DNA from: JAGPCK01 sp041675505
Lineage (GTDB): Bacteria > Bacteroidota > Bacteroidia > UKL13-3
Reading direction: 5' to 3'
Length of the DNA stretch: 64,000 nucleotides
NCBI GenBank assembly: GCA_041675505.1
Contig: JBAYTR010000016.1
Coordinates: 1 to 64,000 of the forward strand
Position numbers and translations under genes: made by a program. Below the pieces are notes generated by a model. That model had not been told where the DNA came from, searched no databases, and worked only from the letters and a program-made list of their open reading frames with translations. Below, piece after piece: positions 61,413 to 64,000 of this stretch. Position 1 is the stretch's first letter; each line of letters starts with the position of its first letter.

Positions 61413-63005
61413 ATGAGTGAAGAAGTTTTCAAAAAAGTAGTTAGCCATGCCAAAGAATATGGCTTTGTGTTCCCCTCGAGTGAAATTTATGACGGCTTAG
61501 GTGCCGTATATGATTATGGTCAAAACGGTGCTGAACTAAAAAACAACCTGCGTACCTACTGGTGGAAAGCCATGGTGCAAATGCATGAAAATATTGTGGG
61601 CATTGATGCAGCCATTTTTATGCACCCCAAAGTATGGAAAGCCAGCGGGCACATTGACGGTTTCAGCGACCCTATGATTGATAACAAAGATTCGAAAAAA
61701 CGTTACCGTGCTGATCAGTTGATTGAAAATCAAATTCAGGAACTAATTAATAAGGGATACAAAGAGTATTTTGATAAAACTGGTATATACGCAACAACTG
61801 AGGTGTATGAGATAACGCAGGGGAAATCCAGATTTTCTTCATTATCAGAGTTGACAGCAGATTTAGAAGAGAAAAGCTCATACTTTCATAAGGCCAATAA
61901 TTTGCAACTTAAGTTAGATCAGGCTTTATTAAATTCTAATCTGGCTGACCTAAAGCAAATTATTATTGACGAAGGTATCAAATGCGAGATTTCAAAAACC
62001 TCCAACTGGACCGATGTTCGTCAGTTCAATCTGATGTTTGCTACAGAGATGGGTGCCATGGCTGAAGATGCCGATAAAGTATACCTGCGCCCTGAAACAG
62101 CACAGGGTATTTTTGTGAATTTTCTCAACGTGCAAAAAACCGGTCGCATGAAAATTCCTTTTGGTATTGCGCAAACCGGTAAAGCATTCCGGAATGAGAT
62201 TATTGCCCGGCAATTCATTATGCGCATGCGGGAGTTTGAACAAATGGAAATGCAGTTTTTTATTCGCCCCGGTACACAAAAACAATGGTACGAGTATTGG
62301 AAAGAGGCCCGCATTCAATGGCACAACAAACTGGGTTTCGGTAAGGAAAAGTACCGTTTTCACGACCACGTAAAACTGGCTCACTATGCCGATGCTGCAG
62401 TGGATATTGAATTTGATTTCCCCTTCGGTTTTAAAGAAATGGAAGGCATTCACAGCCGTACTGATTTTGACTTAAGAAACCACCAGAAACTCTCCGGTAA
62501 AAAGATGCAGTACTTTGATGCGGAGTTGGACGAAAACGGAAAACCATACGGCAATTATGTGCCTTATGTGATTGAAACATCCATTGGTTTAGATCGTTTG
62601 TTTTTGGCAACACTTTGTGCCTGCTACAAAGAAGAAGAAGTGGGTGAAGAGGATAAAAAAGATACTCGTGTAGTGCTAACACTTCCTTCGTTGCTGGCTC
62701 CATATAAAGTGGCCATATTTCCGCTTACCAAAAAAGACGGATTACCCGAAAAGGCACGTGTGATTATGGATGAGTTGAAACTGGAATACAACTGTTTTTA
62801 CGAAGAGAAAGATGCCATTGGCAAACGTTACCGCAGGCAAGACGCACTGGGTACACCTTTTTGTATTACGGTTGACCACGACACACTGAATGATGATACG
62901 GTGACTATCCGTTACCGTGATACCATGCAACAAGAACGTATTCCGGTTACTAAAATCAAAGAGATTCTTAGAGAAGAATTGGATTGGAAGAAGTTGTTGG
63001 GGTAA
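61413..63005 (+). CDS. glyS: Glycine--tRNA ligase, dimeric class II type
   Basis: A single-chain 530-aa GlyRS. Start motifs are YGFVFPSSEIYDGLGAVYDYG. The motif 2 region has RLRPETAQGIF-like sequence (YLRPETAQGIFVNF) and GIAQTGKAFRNEI, and motif 3 has YVIETSIGLDRLFLA. The anticodon-binding domain follows (YKVAIFPLTKKDGLP). Residues ~110-195 (61740-61995) form an AT-rich, helical insertion-like segment of low conservation between IENQIQELINKGY and TSNWTDVRQFNLMF. That place holds a variable insert in the family, but here it is visibly more A+T rich than its flanks. It converges with the small membrane protein gene at 63006. Confidence 0.95.
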   Translation: MSEEVFKKVVSHAKEYGFVFPSSEIYDGLGAVYDYGQNGAELKNNLRTYWWKAMVQMHENIVGIDAAIFMHPKVWKASGHIDGFSDPMIDNKDSKKRYRADQLIENQIQELINKGYKEYFDKTGIYATTEVYEITQGKSRFSSLSELTADLEEKSSYFHKANNLQLKLDQALLNSNLADLKQIIIDEGIKCEISKTSNWTDVRQFNLMFATEMGAMAEDADKVYLRPETAQGIFVNFLNVQKTGRMKIPFGIAQTGKAFRNEIIARQFIMRMREFEQMEMQFFIRPGTQKQWYEYWKEARIQWHNKLGFGKEKYRFHDHVKLAHYADAAVDIEFDFPFGFKEMEGIHSRTDFDLRNHQKLSGKKMQYFDAELDENGKPYGNYVPYVIETSIGLDRLFLATLCACYKEEEVGEEDKKDTRVVLTLPSLLAPYKVAIFPLTKKDGLPEKARVIMDELKLEYNCFYEEKDAIGKRYRRQDALGTPFCITVDHDTLNDDTVTIRYRDTMQQERIPVTKIKEILREELDWKKLLG

Positions 63006-63281
63006 CTACTCACCTCCGGCATCTTTATACCTGCGCTCGTTGCCGCTCCATAGCCACAGCGAAAGTCCGTAACCTACCAGCACGTTCCACAAAATGGTGA
63101 ACAAGACAAAACCAACTACGTAAGCTGTGCTTTTTAAATCGCCCTGCAAATAGCGTATAAGTGTGACTATGGGCGTAATCACCAGCACCAGCATAATCAT
63201 GTTTCGCCTGATGTAATGGTTTTTCCCTTTAGCTCTTAACCCTTTCCAGTATTCGGCAAACTGTTTTTCTTTCTCATCCAT
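63006..63281 (-). CDS. Small membrane protein with two hydrophobic segments
   Basis: A 91-aa hypothetical protein. A charged N-terminal helix (MDEKEKQFAEYWKGLRAKGK) is followed by two hydrophobic segments (NMIMLVLVITPIVTLIRYL and AYVVGFVLFTILWNVLVGYG). The tail is basic/acidic. Its stop abuts the glyS stop with no overlap. I cannot assign a family. It may form a small pair- or homo-oligomeric membrane component. Confidence 0.7.
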   Translation of the reverse strand: MDEKEKQFAEYWKGLRAKGKNHYIRRNMIMLVLVITPIVTLIRYLQGDLKSTAYVVGFVLFTILWNVLVGYGLSLWLWSGNERRYKDAGGE

Positions 63282-63438
63282 GTGGCGAAATTATGGATTT
63301 CCATACTCACCCTCGTACCATTTTTTACTTTCCCTGAGTCCTTTTCGGTCACTTTTGAGCACCTGACAAGATAAAAATAACTCCCAGATAAATTTATTCT
63401 ACCTGTTTATCAATACTTTAATAAAATACATTTCATTT

Positions 63439-63454
63439 ATATGTAGCTACATAT
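63439..63454. promoter_or_regulatory. MarR-type operator palindrome
   Basis: ATATGTAGCTACATAT is a perfect 16-bp palindrome. Its 3' end lies 12 nt before the -7 element at 63467, so it covers the -33 region. This is the position expected for autorepression by the MarR protein encoded downstream. Confidence 0.65.
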
Positions 63455-63466
63455 AATGTATGGACA

Positions 63467-63474
63467 TATATTTG
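63467..63474 (+). promoter_or_regulatory. -7 element of the marR operon
   Basis: TATATTTG is an exact TAnnTTTG match 18 nt before the ATG at 63493, directly downstream of the palindrome at 63439-63454. Confidence 0.6.
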
Positions 63475-63492
63475 CTCACCAATTAAAACAAA

Positions 63493-63948
63493 ATGGAACT
63501 GGAAAAAGAAATACAACAAACAAAATTCAGAAGCGAGCGACACAAAGCCGTGTTGAACATTCTGTTTACTGCCAGTTGGTTACAATGCCAGCAACAACGG
63601 TTGTTTAAAGACTACGGTTTAACCCCGCAACAGTACAACGTACTGCGTATACTGCGCGGTCAAAAAGGAACACCCATCTCGGTAAACGGAATATTGGAAC
63701 GTATGCTTGACAGAAGTTCCAATGCCTCGCGTTTAATTGATAAGCTCAAGGAAAAAAATCTGGCTTCACGGCTGGAGTGCAAAAATGACCGCAGGCAAAT
63801 GGACATATTAATAACACCTGAAGGGCTTGACTTACTGAAAAAAATGGATGCTAAAATTGACCAGACAGAGCAGGGGTTCGGGACATTAAGCGAAAGCGAT
63901 GCAGCTACCATTAACCGCATACTTGACCAAATGAGAGACAAAAAATAA
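63493..63948 (+). CDS. MarR-family transcriptional regulator
   Basis: A 151-aa winged-helix repressor. Its regions, in order, are a dimerisation helix (RHKAVLNILFTASWLQCQQQ), a helix-turn-helix (GLTPQQYNVLRILRGQKGTPISV, then RSSNASRLIDKLKEKNL as recognition helix), the wing (LECKNDRRQMDILITPEGLDLL) and a C-terminal dimer helix. The upstream perfect palindrome suggests autoregulation. The partial gene at 63983 starts 34 nt downstream and may be its target in the same transcript. The ligand is unknown. Confidence 0.92.
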   Translation: MELEKEIQQTKFRSERHKAVLNILFTASWLQCQQQRLFKDYGLTPQQYNVLRILRGQKGTPISVNGILERMLDRSSNASRLIDKLKEKNLASRLECKNDRRQMDILITPEGLDLLKKMDAKIDQTEQGFGTLSESDAATINRILDQMRDKK

Positions 63949-63982
63949 ACACTATAAATTCATATAATTAATCAACACACAC

Positions 63983-64000
63983 ATGAAAAATTCAATTTTA
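63983..64000 (+). CDS. Start of the next gene, truncated at the window edge
   Basis: ATG 63983 begins MKNSIL, which looks like the start of a signal peptide or small exported protein. Only six codons are visible. The 34-nt spacing from the MarR stop suggests one transcript. Function cannot be told. Confidence 0.4.

Overview
The window comes from a member of the Bacteroidota, most likely an environmental lineage of the Chitinophagia/Sphingobacteriia type. Three things support this. At least eight genes encode secreted proteins ending in type IX secretion (T9SS) sorting domains. Promoters repeatedly carry the Bacteroidota -7 element TAnnTTTG, often with an upstream TTG or TTTG. The housekeeping genes are Bacteroidota-like: small PurL, LptB, RadA, dimeric-type GlyRS and the KorAB ferredoxin oxidoreductase. 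No T9SS machinery gene lies in the window, so the cargo must depend on genes elsewhere.

Layout. Positions 1-16 kb hold a partial gene end, a T9SS cargo gene bracketed by related small palindromes, purL, and two large T9SS adhesin-like genes (940 and 2682 aa) with nearly identical C-terminal ends. Upstream of the larger one is a LytTR response regulator broken by a one-base frameshift. Positions 16-27 kb are a plus-strand housekeeping run: dxs, a SprT-like gene, recJ, lptB, rsmI, pepT, then korA and korB, with a four-helix-bundle (S23/IVS-type) gene between the last two. That gene is flanked by 20-nt imperfect inverted repeats. Positions 27-43 kb hold an 810-aa modular cargo protein, an nrnA-FKBP-FKBP operon, ndk, rpsO-pnp, a radical SAM gene, two translationally coupled small cargo proteins, accD, a class I aldolase, an acetyltransferase and a C25-like cargo protein.

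Positions 43-64 kb begin with tRNA-Leu(CAG), which has a clear promoter and terminator. Glycosyltransferases, DedA, aroE, an outer-membrane barrel candidate, a second acetyltransferase and an orphan PAS histidine kinase coupled to a glycosyltransferase follow. Then come a 1503-aa type B T9SS protein, a SPASM radical SAM gene, radA, a polyprenyl synthase, a GH3-family gene, glyS and a MarR regulator with a palindromic operator. The next gene begins at the very end.

How it fits together. Roughly a third of the window codes for exported surface or secreted proteins. Four of these (27042, 36748, 37725 and 51225) share homologous modules joined to two different T9SS sorting-signal types. The rest is core metabolism: purines, isoprenoids (dxs plus polyprenyl synthase), ferredoxin-linked 2-oxoacid oxidation, fatty-acid initiation and RNA turnover. 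The most unusual structure is the inverted-repeat-flanked S23-type gene inside the kor operon, which resembles the organisation of 23S rRNA intervening sequences. No CRISPR array, prophage or canonical insertion sequence was seen.
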